A DNA stretch of 64,000 nt from CAYQVW01 sp964421245 (GCA_964421245.1 CAYQVW010000008.1:3498-67497), one strand, 5' to 3'; positions 1 to 7,816 are shown, counted from the first letter of the stretch. Translations and numbers: made by a program. The notes: generated by a model from the sequence alone, not told the origin.

Positions 1-643
1 AGGCAGTTAGCCCTACAAAAAATAACATCCCCCAAATACCAAGTCTTGAGAAGATAATAGAAGTTTTGAAAAGTGGTTGGACAAATACGTTAAAGATAAT
101 TACAAACAGTGACGAGGTTAGGAAGCCGGTAAAGATATATAATAATTGGTTCTTTATCTGCCCGCTGCTCTTTAATAATTTAATAAAAAGAGTTAGTGCT
201 CCGGCACCAAGATAGGCAACGATGAAAAGGGAGTATGGGTAATATAATATTCCCATGTCATAGATTAAGCTGCCATCGCTAAATGTTATATTTTGGATTA
301 CAAAATTGGTGGCTGCGGCCAGCGAGAATATTAGTGGCAATATCATAATCAGGGGAGCCTTTATGAGTATTTTTTTATCGGTTTCTGGAAAATTCAAACA
401 AAATATCAGCAGAAAAAAGACAACAATCGGCGCAGTTATGTAATCAAGCTTTAGAAATGTTCCTGCTGCACTGATATTGCTTGTTTCCCCTTCGTAAAAA
501 AGGAAGAGAATCCACAAACATAGGAAAACAGTAAAAAGAAAGAAAATTATGTTTCTTATGTTTTTTTTATCCCTAAGATAGGGGATAAGTCCGAATAAAA
601 AAATCAATCCAATTATAATAAAAGTCAGCAATTGTTGCAGCAT
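1..643 (-). CDS. 7TM sensor histidine kinase, N-terminal part (runs off the left edge)
   Basis: Reading the minus strand from ATG at 643-641 gives 214 uninterrupted codons to the window edge, so the 3' part is missing. The translation is almost entirely hydrophobic, with about seven membrane segments separated by short basic loops such as YLRDKKNIRN. The pattern matches the N-terminal 7TM region of histidine kinases and the two membrane proteins at 42372-44307. A weak ribosome site (AAAGG) lies a few bases before the ATG. In this family a GAF or PAS domain and the kinase core normally follow, and would lie outside the window. The family call rests on hydropathy and resemblance to the paralogs; the kinase part is inferred. 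Confidence 0.6.
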   Translation of the reverse strand, partial: MLQQLLTFIIIGLIFLFGLIPYLRDKKNIRNIIFFLFTVFLCLWILFLFYEGETSNISAAGTFLKLDYITAPIVVFFLLIFCLNFPETDKKILIKAPLIMILPLIFSLAAATNFVIQNITFSDGSLIYDMGILYYPYSLFIVAYLGAGALTLFIKLLKSSGQIKNQLLYIFTGFLTSSLFVIIFNVFVQPLFKTSIIFSRLGIWGMLFFVGLTA

Positions 644-707
644 TATTACCTTTACTAATAAAAATTATGTTCTATAATGATAACATACTGAAAGGGGCAA
701 TTCTAGA

Positions 708-1388
708 ATGAGTGAAATCAAAATCCGCGCAGTACAAGCAGCTGATATTGATAAATTATTAAAAATTGAGAAAGATGCATGGAGATCGGGAGAGAAATCT
801 GCAACCAAGCAGATGCTAAATGCCAGGCTTGAGGTTTTTCCGGAAGGAATGTTTTGTGCAGTCGTAGAAGGAAAAATTGTAGGGTTTTGCGTTCAAGAAA
901 TCATCAAATTTGATGATTTTGAGGAGACCGATATGAGCTGGAATACACTAACTGATAATGGTTGTATTAGAAAATCGCACAATCTGTTAGGAGATATTCT
1001 CTATGGTGTAAGTATTAGTGTTCCTCCCTATATATCCAATCGAAATGTTGCTCTAAAATTGTACGAATATTGTGGAAAGCTGGCGATAAGATATAATTTG
1101 AAAAAGATTTATACCGGAAGTCGGGTTCCAAAATACTATAAATATGCCGACAATATGCCAATTGAGGAGTATGTTCATGCAAAGACTAAAACCGGGCGTT
1201 GTCTTGATCCAGAAATTGCTCTTTATTTAAAAATGGGAATGAAGATAGAGAAGATAATTCCAAATTATTTTAGTGATCCCGAGAGTAAAGATTATGGAGT
1301 TTTGGTCTCTTGGCGTAATCCTTTTTATTTCATAACGAAGCGTTCAAAAGTTCTATCCAAATTATTGGGCAATCTATTTCGTCTATAA
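708..1388 (+). CDS. GNAT-family N-acetyltransferase
   Basis: 226 residues. The start IKIRAVQAADIDKLLKIE is the typical first strand and helix of the GNAT fold, and the middle contains a VEGKIVGFCVQE strand pair and the acetyl-CoA-binding region around residues 100-140 (YGVSISVPPYISNRNVALKL, then IYTGSRVPKYYKYA). The layout resembles the GNAT half of YhcX-like GNAT/amidohydrolase fusions, but the hydrolase half is absent. A sigma-70 box TATAAT lies at 673-678 and a ribosome site AAAGGGG at 691-697. The next gene is a radical SAM enzyme on the same strand with its own promoter-like box. The acceptor substrate is unknown. Confidence 0.75.
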   Translation: MSEIKIRAVQAADIDKLLKIEKDAWRSGEKSATKQMLNARLEVFPEGMFCAVVEGKIVGFCVQEIIKFDDFEETDMSWNTLTDNGCIRKSHNLLGDILYGVSISVPPYISNRNVALKLYEYCGKLAIRYNLKKIYTGSRVPKYYKYADNMPIEEYVHAKTKTGRCLDPEIALYLKMGMKIEKIIPNYFSDPESKDYGVLVSWRNPFYFITKRSKVLSKLLGNLFRL

Positions 1389-1392
1389 TGCC

Positions 1393-1421
1393 TGAAATTT
1401 CTTCCAGTTATGGAAGATAAT
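1393..1421 (+). promoter_or_regulatory. sigma-28-like promoter upstream of the radical SAM gene
   Basis: GAAATTTC (1394-1401), 11 bases, then GAAGATAA (1413-1420). It has the same geometry as the other boxes of this type in the window. A ribosome site TAGGGAG follows before the ATG at 1439. Confidence 0.5.
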
Positions 1422-1438
1422 TATGTAGGGAGCATTAG

Positions 1439-2425
1439 ATGGGTATATTAGCTAATTTATTGAAAGACAAATACAGCGTTATTGATCATATCTATGATCC
1501 CCATTTAGGGAGAAAGATAACTCGCTGGATTCTGATGCTTCCTGGAGCGGGTTGTTCTTGGGCCAAGAAGAAGCACGGTGGGTGTCATATGTGTGGTTTC
1601 AAGCATGAAACCAATAAATACACACTTGGAATAAAGTTTCCTGCTTTTATATTTAATCAGCTTTTTAAAGAGGGATATGAGCTTATTTCCGAAAATAAAC
1701 CAGAGTTGCTATCTGTTTTTAATGGTGGCAGTTTTTTTAATGAAAAAGAGATCCCTTTATCGGCTCAGATTGATTTAGCAAAGGCGGTTAGTAAAACCGA
1801 TTCAATTCTTATGCTGATGGTTGAATCACGCCCAGAGTATATTACAAAAGAAAAGATACAGTTATTAAAATCGCATCTAGGAAATAAAGAACTTATTGTC
1901 GGGATTGGCTTAGAATGTGCAACTGAGGAAATCAGAAAAAAATCTGTTAATAAGGGTTTTTCTAATAAAGACTATGAAAAGGCGATAGAAGTATTAAAAA
2001 ACAATGGCGCAGAGGCTTTAACCTATATTTTGATTAAACCAGCGCACTTAAACGAGCGGCATGCAATTGATGAGGCGGTTAACTCCGCCCAATATGCAGC
2101 TTCTGTCGGCTCAAAATATATTGTCTTTAATGCTGCGATGGTTCAAGATAAAACCCTTGTACATGATTTATATAATAAGGGAGAATTTAAGCCGCCTTGG
2201 CTATGGAGTATATTAGAAGTTGCTCGTCGAACTCGCCATCATGGGGCGGTAAGGATTGGAGATTTTAGCGATGAGCCGCGTCCGATAGCTTCCCCCCATA
2301 ACTGTCATAAATGTTCTGATGAGATTAAGAAGTTATTCGGTGATTATAAAATAAGTCATGATATTGAGATATTTGATGATTTTCACTGCGATTGTCGAAA
2401 GGATTGGGAAAAATCTCTTGTTTAA
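1439..2425 (+). CDS. Radical SAM protein, Elp3/RaSEA-like
   Basis: 328 residues. A cysteine cluster C39, C49 and C52 (GCSWAKKKHGGCHMCGF) fits the longer-spaced radical SAM cluster of the Elp3/RaSEA group rather than the classic CX3CX2C. Downstream are NGGSFFNEKEI, a VESRPEYI strand and GIGLECATEEIRKKSVNKG, which match the order of motifs in that group. The C-terminal cysteines (HNCHKCSDE, DFHCDC) could bind a second metal or cluster. Elp3 carries a GNAT domain on the same chain; here a separate GNAT gene lies just upstream, so a functional pairing is possible but unproven. The 3' end overlaps the convergent methyltransferase-like gene by 4 bases. The substrate is unknown; tRNA is a guess from the family. 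Confidence 0.75.
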   Translation: MGILANLLKDKYSVIDHIYDPHLGRKITRWILMLPGAGCSWAKKKHGGCHMCGFKHETNKYTLGIKFPAFIFNQLFKEGYELISENKPELLSVFNGGSFFNEKEIPLSAQIDLAKAVSKTDSILMLMVESRPEYITKEKIQLLKSHLGNKELIVGIGLECATEEIRKKSVNKGFSNKDYEKAIEVLKNNGAEALTYILIKPAHLNERHAIDEAVNSAQYAASVGSKYIVFNAAMVQDKTLVHDLYNKGEFKPPWLWSILEVARRTRHHGAVRIGDFSDEPRPIASPHNCHKCSDEIKKLFGDYKISHDIEIFDDFHCDCRKDWEKSLV

Positions 2426-3480
2426 CCGTATGGTGGTAAATAACCTTTAAAATTTCCGTCTTCTAATACCTCGTCTAAAGGTAGACCTGTCTTCTCAGCG
2501 AACTCCAGCCATATCCAGAGTTGGCTTTCTAAGCGAGTGTATTGATCAACTAATATTTGTGGGTGGTCGCTCTCTTTGCTGTCAGGAAATACTTTTCTAA
2601 TAAATTCTCTTGTCCGTGCCCATTCATCTGGATACTGTTCCAGCGCAAACTTGAGTGCTTGTGAAAAAAGAATGTTACTTTCTCTTATCCATGAATCCCC
2701 TTTGTGCCAGGGTCCGTTGCGTGTAAATTTAATACAAGGACCATTTTTGGGCATGATCTCGGGCGCAGAATATCTGCCGGTTTTCCATTTACTATCATAT
2801 TGTTCATGTATGGCTTGTATCGTTTTACTGACTCTGCTTGCGATAGTAGAAAAGTATGAAAGTGTGAATGGGACAGTTCTTTGTTTGTTTAAATATATCC
2901 CAGCATAATGGGCTTTCTTATTTGCAAGAGGTATCATCGGGTTGCAATATTCTCGAAATATAATACCTAAATCTTCTAATTCCATTCTAAATAATCTGTT
3001 GGCACTTCCTTTTATTAGCATATCTAAGGCTGGTATTCCGCTAGATGGATGGAGCATAAAAAAGGCCTCGCCCTCTAGGGCTAGGAGGTTCCAGATTTTT
3101 TCGGCAATTGTAAATGATTGATCTGCTTCGCTCCCATTGGTTCCATAAACCGATATGATTAGATCATAATTTCCTGATAGTTCTGTGCTTTCAAATTCCC
3201 CTTCGGTTAACTGATCAAAGGCTGCTCTGTTTTTTGGAAGTACTTGACTAATATCTTTATCAACTGAGTGGAGTTCAATTTGAGAACCAAACTCCCTTCT
3301 TATCTCAGCTTCAAAGTTGCCATTCCCTGGGCCAATGGTTAGGATTTTTACTTTGTAAGTTGGATCATACTGTCTGAGTTGTTCTAAACGGTTGGCAATG
3401 TTTCTTTTGGTATCGCCAATACCGCTATCACTTATAAAAGATTGGGCTTTGCTATAGGCCCTATGAACATGATATGCCAT
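2422..3480 (-). CDS. SAM-dependent methyltransferase-like protein
   Basis: 352 residues. Motif I of class I methyltransferases is visible at residues 46-55 (ILTIGPGNGN), followed by an acidic strand end (LHSVDKDIS) and a DLIISVYGTNGS strand at the motif-IV position. The remaining 200 residues are not recognised. The gene is convergent with the radical SAM gene and overlaps its last 4 bases, and it is divergent from the metallopeptidase operon. A sigma-28-like box lies 24 bases upstream of the ATG. A ribosome site GGGAG precedes the start. Methyl transfer is inferred from the fold; the acceptor is unknown. Confidence 0.6.
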   Translation of the reverse strand: MAYHVHRAYSKAQSFISDSGIGDTKRNIANRLEQLRQYDPTYKVKILTIGPGNGNFEAEIRREFGSQIELHSVDKDISQVLPKNRAAFDQLTEGEFESTELSGNYDLIISVYGTNGSEADQSFTIAEKIWNLLALEGEAFFMLHPSSGIPALDMLIKGSANRLFRMELEDLGIIFREYCNPMIPLANKKAHYAGIYLNKQRTVPFTLSYFSTIASRVSKTIQAIHEQYDSKWKTGRYSAPEIMPKNGPCIKFTRNGPWHKGDSWIRESNILFSQALKFALEQYPDEWARTREFIRKVFPDSKESDHPQILVDQYTRLESQLWIWLEFAEKTGLPLDEVLEDGNFKGYLPPYG

Positions 3481-3504
3481 ATTGTTGTATCTCCCTATAA
3501 GTAT

Positions 3505-3531
3505 TTATCGTGTTTTAAGACGGAAAACTTG
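3505..3531 (-). promoter_or_regulatory. sigma-28-like promoter of the methyltransferase-like gene
   Basis: Read on the minus strand: CAAGTTTT (3531-3524), 11 bases, CACGATAA (3512-3505). The -35 half is closer to the textbook FliA box (TAAAGTTT) than in the other copies. Confidence 0.5.
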
Positions 3532-3568
3532 TGCAGGTGGGGTCCTGAAGATCTGCTAGAATACTACA

Positions 3569-4078
3569 ATGCCTACTATTGACCAGCTAATTCGATCAAA
3601 GAGAAGAACACTTAGGATAGAGATTGATCCGGAAGCGAAATTAATAATTCGGGCACCTCATCGATTGTCGATGGAATATATTAGACGATTTATTGTTTCA
3701 AAGAGAAAATGGATTGCAAAAAAACAGAGGTTGATGAATGAGCGTTCCAAAATTCCAGTTCCCCAAATTGAAGAGAGATCAGAAGAGTCTATTTTTGATC
3801 GGGTTAGTTATTATTCCAATTTGACCGGCTTGGTTCCAGATAAAGTAAGAATATCTAATGCCAAAACTCGCTGGGGATCATGTTATAAAAATAATATTAG
3901 TTTATCTAAGCGACTGACCTTGATACCAATTGAGGTTGCTGATTATATTGTTGTTCATGAATTGGTTCATTTGAAAATCAAAAACCACTCAAAAGAATTC
4001 TGGCAAAAAGTAGGGGAGATTTATCCTAATTATAGACAGGCGAAGAGGTGGTTGAGGGAGTATAATAAGGTTATATGA
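3569..4078 (+). CDS. YgjP/DUF45-type zinc metallopeptidase
   Basis: 169 residues. The zinc motif HELVH (H130-H134) is followed by H140 and EFW, and an RWGSC motif at residues 101-105 precedes it; together they are diagnostic for the YgjP (M48-like, SprT-related) family. The size is slightly below the usual 200-240 because the N-terminal sheet is short. A -10 box TAGAAT at 3557-3562 ends six bases before the ATG and there is no ribosome site, so the transcript is probably leaderless. The stop overlaps the yjbQ-like start (ATGA), indicating an operon with the next two genes. The physiological substrate of this family is not well established. Confidence 0.85.
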   Translation: MPTIDQLIRSKRRTLRIEIDPEAKLIIRAPHRLSMEYIRRFIVSKRKWIAKKQRLMNERSKIPVPQIEERSEESIFDRVSYYSNLTGLVPDKVRISNAKTRWGSCYKNNISLSKRLTLIPIEVADYIVVHELVHLKIKNHSKEFWQKVGEIYPNYRQAKRWLREYNKVI

Positions 4079-4488
4079 AAACACACACAGACTATTTATA
4101 TTTGACTACCAAAAAAGAGAAAGAAATCGTAAACATTACCAGAGAAGTTGAAGCTGTTGTTCATGCTTCGGGAGTACAGGAGGGGATGGTCCTCGTCAAC
4201 GCCATGCATATAACTGCGTCGATATTTATTAATGATGAAGAGCCGGGGTTAAAAGAAGATTTTATGAGGTGGTTAGAAAAACTTGCTCCAGTTGATCCGA
4301 ATTATCGACACCACCAAACTGGAGAAGATAATGCCGATGCCCATCTTAAAAGAACGATTATGGGAAGAGAGGTAGTGGTTGCAATTACTAAAGGCCAACT
4401 CGACTTTGGACCATGGGAGCAGGTTTTTTACGGTGAGTTTGATGGACGACGCAAGAAACGGATTGTTGTTAAAGTGATGGGAGAATAG
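4075..4488 (+). CDS. yjbQ: YjbQ/UPF0047 family protein
   Basis: 137 residues, the usual family length. The segment NDEEPGLKEDFMRWLEKLAP, the HHQTGEDNADAHLKRTIMG histidine/aspartate cluster, and the C-terminal LDFGPWEQVFYGEFDG are hallmarks of YjbQ. Family members form trimers with a conserved His/Asp/Cys-lined pocket, and some have weak thiamine-phosphate synthase activity; the true role is unsettled. The start overlaps the metallopeptidase stop by 4 bases and the hydrolase GTG follows after 3 bases, so the three are co-transcribed. Confidence 0.9.
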   Translation: MKTHTDYLYLTTKKEKEIVNITREVEAVVHASGVQEGMVLVNAMHITASIFINDEEPGLKEDFMRWLEKLAPVDPNYRHHQTGEDNADAHLKRTIMGREVVVAITKGQLDFGPWEQVFYGEFDGRRKKRIVVKVMGE

Positions 4489-4491
4489 ATT

Positions 4492-5310
4492 GTGAAAAAA
4501 TTTATTAGCTACTTATTAGTCATGTTCGGTGCTTTGCTGATCATTAATCTTTTCATTGTGCCGCTCATCGAGCCTGGGATGATTTATTTTCCAACAAAGG
4601 AAATAGGGATGGACCCGGCTTCAGTTGGCTTGAAGTATGAAGATGTTTATTTTAAAACATCGGATGGGATCAAGATCAATGGCTGGCTCGTCAAAAATAA
4701 TAGGTCAAAAAAGGTTATTCTTTTCTTTCACGGAAATGGCGGCAACATTAGTCACCGCATGGATTTAATAAAATTGCTTCATGCACTGCCGGCCAGTGTC
4801 TTTATTATTGATTATCACGGTTATGGTAGAAGTGAGGGTAAGCCATCAGAAAAAAATCTCTACCTGGATGCCAAAGCGGCTTATGATTATTTGATTAAGG
4901 AGAAGAAATATCGTCCTTCGCAGATTGTGGTTATGGGATCTTCTCTTGGTGGAGCAGTTGCGACGGAGTTGGCAGTACGGGAGAGAGTGGGGGCGCTTAT
5001 TTTGAAATCCTCCTTTACCTCGGCCAAGGAGATGGCTGTGCGCATGAATCCTCTCTATCGCATTCCTATTGTCTGGATCCGGAGTGATTTTGATAATCTA
5101 AAAAAGATCGGCAAGGTAGAAGTGCCGGTTCTTATTATCCATTCTAAAAAGGATGAGATGATTCCTTATCAAATGTCGGTGGCGCTTTATGAAAAGGCTA
5201 ATCAACCCAAAAGGCTTCTGTTGTTAGAGAAATATAGACATAATGATTTTATTAGGGCTCCAGAGTATATTAGGAGCTTGCGACAGTGGGCTTGCCCTAC
5301 GAAGCTTTAG
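4492..5310 (+). CDS. Membrane-anchored alpha/beta hydrolase (ABHD13/BEM46-like)
   Basis: 272 residues from a GTG start 3 bases after the YjbQ stop. An N-terminal hydrophobic segment (about residues 4-26) suggests a signal anchor. The fold elements are clear: FFHGNGGN oxyanion region, nucleophile elbow GSSLGG with S151, acid D221 in IIHSKKDEMIP, and H250 in KYRHNDF. This order matches the BEM46/ABHD13 serine hydrolases. The last residues (WACPTKL) and the stop codon are encoded by a REP-like repeat that begins at about 5288, so the natural C-terminus has probably been replaced. The substrate is unknown. Confidence 0.85.
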   Translation: MKKFISYLLVMFGALLIINLFIVPLIEPGMIYFPTKEIGMDPASVGLKYEDVYFKTSDGIKINGWLVKNNRSKKVILFFHGNGGNISHRMDLIKLLHALPASVFIIDYHGYGRSEGKPSEKNLYLDAKAAYDYLIKEKKYRPSQIVVMGSSLGGAVATELAVRERVGALILKSSFTSAKEMAVRMNPLYRIPIVWIRSDFDNLKKIGKVEVPVLIIHSKKDEMIPYQMSVALYEKANQPKRLLLLEKYRHNDFIRAPEYIRSLRQWACPTKL

Positions 5311-5323
5311 CGAAGGAGGGTAA
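5288..5323 (-). repeat. REP-like element overlapping the hydrolase 3' end
   Basis: Its minus-strand sequence begins CCCTCCTTCGC and ends AAGCCCAC. The unit at 8951-8988 begins CCCTCCTACGC and also ends AAGCCCAC, so they are diverged copies of one family. A shorter relative lies at 61811. Confidence 0.55.
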
Positions 5324-5327
5324 TTGC

Positions 5328-5356
5328 TTGTTTTTTATCAGCATAGAAGGTAAAAT
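5328..5356 (+). promoter_or_regulatory. Orphan sigma-70 promoter of the TTGCTTGTTTTT type
   Basis: TTGTTT (5328-5333), 17 bases, TAAAAT (5351-5356). It is one of three near-identical promoters (see 6479 and 7064). Only very short frames follow it (ATG AAT TAA; a 9-codon frame at 5381), so its gene seems to be lost. The 158-base gap 5311-5468 otherwise holds only AT-rich sequence. Confidence 0.5.
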
Positions 5357-5468
5357 TTGATTAATGAATTAAATGATTTGATGACTAAACGATTATTGTT
5401 AAAAAAATGAGAAACAAAACAAATAAAGTGGAAAAATTTATAGCTATATACTATCTGATAGAATTATT

Positions 5469-6254
5469 ATGATAAAGCAAACAAAAGATAGAAAAACATA
5501 TTTCTTCGTAGATGAATCGGGAGATCCAACTTTTTATAATCGTTATAGTGAGTTAATCGTTGGTGAATCGGGCTGCTCAAAAATATTGATCCTTGGATCA
5601 ATTAAGACGGAGAAACCAGAGGAGATTAGGTCTGCAATAAAAGAATTAAGTAAAGAAATATCAAAAGACGAGTATTTTAATGATATTCCTTCGGTTAAAA
5701 AAAGTATTGTTTCTTTTCATGCAACAGATGATTGTCCGGAGGTACGCGAAAAGGTCTTCAAAGTTCTTATAAATATGCCTTTTAAGGGTGAGGTTGTTGT
5801 TGCTCGAAAGCTAGAAAATATCTTCAATAGCCGACATAGGCGCGATGAAAATGTGTTTTATGATGATCTAATTTCAAAGTTATTTGAAAATCAATTGCAT
5901 AAATCAAAAGAGAATATAATATATTTTTCGAAGAGAAGTAATCGCCCAAGACAAACACATATTGAGCATGCCATACAGTCAGCAATTAATGTTTTTGAGA
6001 ATAAATGGAAGACTAAAATTAATACTCAAGTGACAATATATCCTCAAAGGCCAGAAGGGGAACCATGTTTACAGGTCGTTGATTATATACTCTGGGCCGT
6101 GCAAAGACTTTTTAATAGAAAAGAGGATCGTTATTTTAAGTATGTAAAAAACAAAATATCTTTTGTTTTGGATTTGTATGATTTTGAAAAATATCCTAGA
6201 AATTTTTACAATAGAAGAAATATTTTGGAAGGTAAAAAGCTAAGCCCCCTATGA
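5469..6254 (+). CDS. DUF3800 domain protein
   Basis: 261 residues. The start TYFFVDESGDPTF carries the DESGD motif of DUF3800, and the later acidic motif around QVVDYILWAVQRLFNRKEDRY matches the C-terminal half of that family, which has been linked to an RNase H-like fold. DUF3800 genes are common accessory genes in bacteria, phages and islands; the function is not established. A -10-like TAGAAT (5459-5464) or TATACT (5447-5452) sits directly upstream, with no ribosome site. Neighbours on both sides are repeat-bounded small genes, which fits an accessory region. Confidence 0.75.
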   Translation: MIKQTKDRKTYFFVDESGDPTFYNRYSELIVGESGCSKILILGSIKTEKPEEIRSAIKELSKEISKDEYFNDIPSVKKSIVSFHATDDCPEVREKVFKVLINMPFKGEVVVARKLENIFNSRHRRDENVFYDDLISKLFENQLHKSKENIIYFSKRSNRPRQTHIEHAIQSAINVFENKWKTKINTQVTIYPQRPEGEPCLQVVDYILWAVQRLFNRKEDRYFKYVKNKISFVLDLYDFEKYPRNFYNRRNILEGKKLSPL

Positions 6255-6478
6255 CTAGTCCCAACTTAATGGGAGCACGGCACGACGCCGATTATTGTCA
6301 CAGAGGGCCAGTAGTGATTATGGCACATGTCTGACACATGTCAAGCATTTTGATATTCATATATATATCGTAGTAGTTTATGAGAAATTGCATGTAATAT
6401 TTAGTTTTATGAAATTTTCCCACTCCCCATATCCCTCTGTCAATAAGGCCTAACATCCACCACTTGCATTATAATTGC
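6255..6478. other. Intergenic stretch with short inverted repeats
   Basis: No gene is seen. It contains GGCACATGTCTGACACATGT with two ACATGT palindromes near 6322-6341, and from about 6411 a GAAATTTTCCC...CCCTCTGTCAA tract that also begins the intergenic regions at 6822 and 7391. This marks a repeated intergenic module that here lacks the long palindrome. Confidence 0.4.
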
Positions 6479-6507
6479 TTGTTTTTTGTCCTTTTGAAGC
6501 GTAAAAT
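6479..6507 (+). promoter_or_regulatory. Sigma-70 promoter of the TTGCTTGTTTTT type
   Basis: TTGTTT (6479-6484), 17 bases, TAAAAT (6502-6507). The next gene starts at 6539 with a good ribosome site. Confidence 0.6.
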
Positions 6508-6538
6508 TGTCACAGATTTACTAAAAGGAGGGATTTGT

Positions 6539-6808
6539 ATGGTAGAAGATGAATTAAATCCACAAAAAGTAGCCTATTTAGAAGATAAAGGATTTAATTA
6601 TTTGAATAACAAAAATGTTTGGGTTTGTAAATATGGTGCAATGAGTCGCAAATATTTAATAAATCATAAACTAAATGAAGTTAAAGGAGATATCGATAAG
6701 GCTATAAATGACTATGGAAAGATTGAAGCTCCAATATTTTTTTATTTATTTAATGATGATGCAGTCAAGACAATAAGGAAAATTATTTCTAATTATCAGA
6801 AACATTAA
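6539..6808 (+). CDS. Hypothetical small protein
   Basis: 89 residues. The ATG at 6539 is preferred to an upstream in-frame ATG at 6464 because AAAGGAGGG lies just before it and the upstream ATG precedes the promoter -10. The protein is soluble and helical (KVAYLEDKGFNYLNNKNVWVCKYG...KTIRKIISNYQKH) with no recognisable motif. It lies between repeat-bearing intergenic regions with its own promoter. No function can be suggested. Confidence 0.6.
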   Translation: MVEDELNPQKVAYLEDKGFNYLNNKNVWVCKYGAMSRKYLINHKLNEVKGDIDKAINDYGKIEAPIFFYLFNDDAVKTIRKIISNYQKH

Positions 6809-6870
6809 TATTTTCTTAAGAGATTGTGAAATTTTTCCCAATCTCTTTTTTCCGAACCCATCCCACCTCC

Positions 6871-6987
6871 TCTGTCAAATCGTCTTTCGGTTTCGTTAAC
6901 GATAGTATGAAACGGTATTCGGTAACGTCAATGGCTAAAAACGAAAACGTTTGATGTTACGTTCTATCGTTACCGAAAACGATTAAC
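6871..6987 (+). repeat. Palindromic repeat, full copy 1
   Basis: A 117-bp unit from TCTGTCAAATCG to GATTAAC. Outer arms AATCGTCTTTCGG / CCGAAAACGATT and TTAACGAT / ATCGTTA pair with a small bulge, and an inner arm pairs GTAAC with GTTAC. A second full copy in the same orientation is at 7429-7539, and a short copy is at 12382-12435. After this unit, 7000-7050 is a run of TATATACT/AGTATATA palindromes. Confidence 0.65.
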
Positions 6988-7063
6988 TGTTTTTCATTGT
7001 AGTATATACTTAGTACATACTAAGTATATACTTCGTATATACTATTGCTAAAACTGCAATTGC

Positions 7064-7092
7064 TTGTCTTTTCTTTTAATAAGGCGTAAAAT
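7064..7092 (+). promoter_or_regulatory. Sigma-70 promoter of the TTGCTTGTTTTT type
   Basis: TTGTCT (7064-7069), 17 bases, TAAAAT (7087-7092), eight bases before the ATG at 7101. The predicted start of transcription coincides with the ATG. Confidence 0.6.
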
Positions 7093-7100
7093 TTGACTAA

Positions 7101-7391
7101 ATGAAAAAGAAGCTAATCATCATAATTGTTCTGCTTCTAATGAGCTCTGCTTGCTTTGCCAATCCAAAGGTTTGGCTAGATAGTCATTCCGATAAGATTG
7201 CACATGCTTTTGCGGGTGGTTTTACCGCCGGAGTCTCTTTAAAGCACGGTGCCGATCCGGTCAGCATGGTTCTTAATGCTACGATTATTGGTGGCTTAAG
7301 AGAGGCCTTTGACTATAAGTATGCCAATAAATGGGACAATTGGGACTGGTTTGCCACAATACTTGGTGGGGTTATTTTCGTAATATTGTAG
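7101..7391 (+). CDS. YfiM-like small secreted or membrane protein
   Basis: 96 residues. A signal peptide ends near SACFA-NP. The mature part has DKIAHAFAGGFTAGV, then GGLREAFDYKYANKWDNWDWFATILGGVI. The D-K-x-x-H-A..G, G-x-x-(K/R)EAxD and WDxxAT-x-GG pattern is that of the YfiM/DUF2279 group of small membrane proteins of unknown role. It is flanked by two direct copies of the 110-bp palindromic repeat and appears leaderless. Confidence 0.6.
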   Translation: MKKKLIIIIVLLLMSSACFANPKVWLDSHSDKIAHAFAGGFTAGVSLKHGADPVSMVLNATIIGGLREAFDYKYANKWDNWDWFATILGGVIFVIL

Positions 7392-7428
7392 ATTGTGAAA
7401 TCTTCCCCCCATCCCTTTTCCCCATCCC

Positions 7429-7539
7429 TCTGTCAAATCGTTGTTCGGTTTCGTTAACGATTGTACGTATCGGTATTCGGTAACGTCAATGGCCGAAAAC
7501 GAAAAAGGTTACGTTCTATCGTTACCGAAAACGATTAAC
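7429..7539 (+). repeat. Palindromic repeat, full copy 2
   Basis: A 111-bp unit, same orientation as 6871-6987 and highly similar to it, including the preceding GATTGTGAAAT and CCCATCC tract. The two copies flank the YfiM-like gene. Confidence 0.65.
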
Positions 7540-7584
7540 ACTTCCCACCTCCTCCTAAACTTCCCGTAGTATATACTTTGCTGA

Positions 7585-7699
7585 AACTTCAAACATCAAA
7601 CTTCAAGATCCAAAATAAATCCCAACTTAGAACTTCCAAATCCAAAAATGTTTTGATGTTTGGATTTATTTTGAGGTTAGAAGTTTGGATTTTGATGTT
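7585..7699. repeat. Solo long inverted repeat (AAACTTC/AAACATC modules)
   Basis: The left arm is built of CAAACATCAAACTTCAAG, TCCAAAATAAATCC and CTTCCAAATCC; the right arm, reversed, repeats these words. There is no internal gene. The structure matches the modular arms that bound the four-helix-bundle cassettes elsewhere in the window. The nominal 67-codon frame over this unit is a translation of the repeat. The rest of 7392-7816 holds palindromic copy 2 and a promoter box. Confidence 0.55.
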
Positions 7700-7781
7700 A
7701 ATGGATGGTAGTACATATACTATCACAAAAACTGTTTATGAGGCTAAACATCCGCATAGAGACCTAATTCACAAAAAATAG

Positions 7782-7810
7782 TGAAATTAATTGTCCCATT
7801 CTTAGATATA
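7782..7810 (+). promoter_or_regulatory. sigma-28-like promoter upstream of 7817
   Basis: GAAATTAA (7783-7790), 11 bases, TTAGATAT (7802-7809). The predicted transcription start falls on the ATG at 7817, implying a leaderless mRNA. Confidence 0.45.
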
Positions 7811-7816
7811 TAACTA

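Noticed and set aside
2576..2908. 110-codon plus-strand frame within the methyltransferase gene
   Set aside because: It is antisense to a convincing gene, with no promoter or ribosome site and no domain.
5469..6808. Toxin-antitoxin or defence island
   Set aside because: DUF3800 genes occur in such islands, but no toxin, antitoxin, nuclease or restriction partner is visible here.
6871..7539. Integron attC sites
   Set aside because: The palindromes are the right size, but the expected core pair RYYYAAC/GTTRRRY is not present and no integrase gene is visible.
7578..7781. 67-codon frame starting LKLQTSNFKIQNKSQL
   Set aside because: It is a translation of the modular inverted repeat at 7585-7699 and has no ribosome site.
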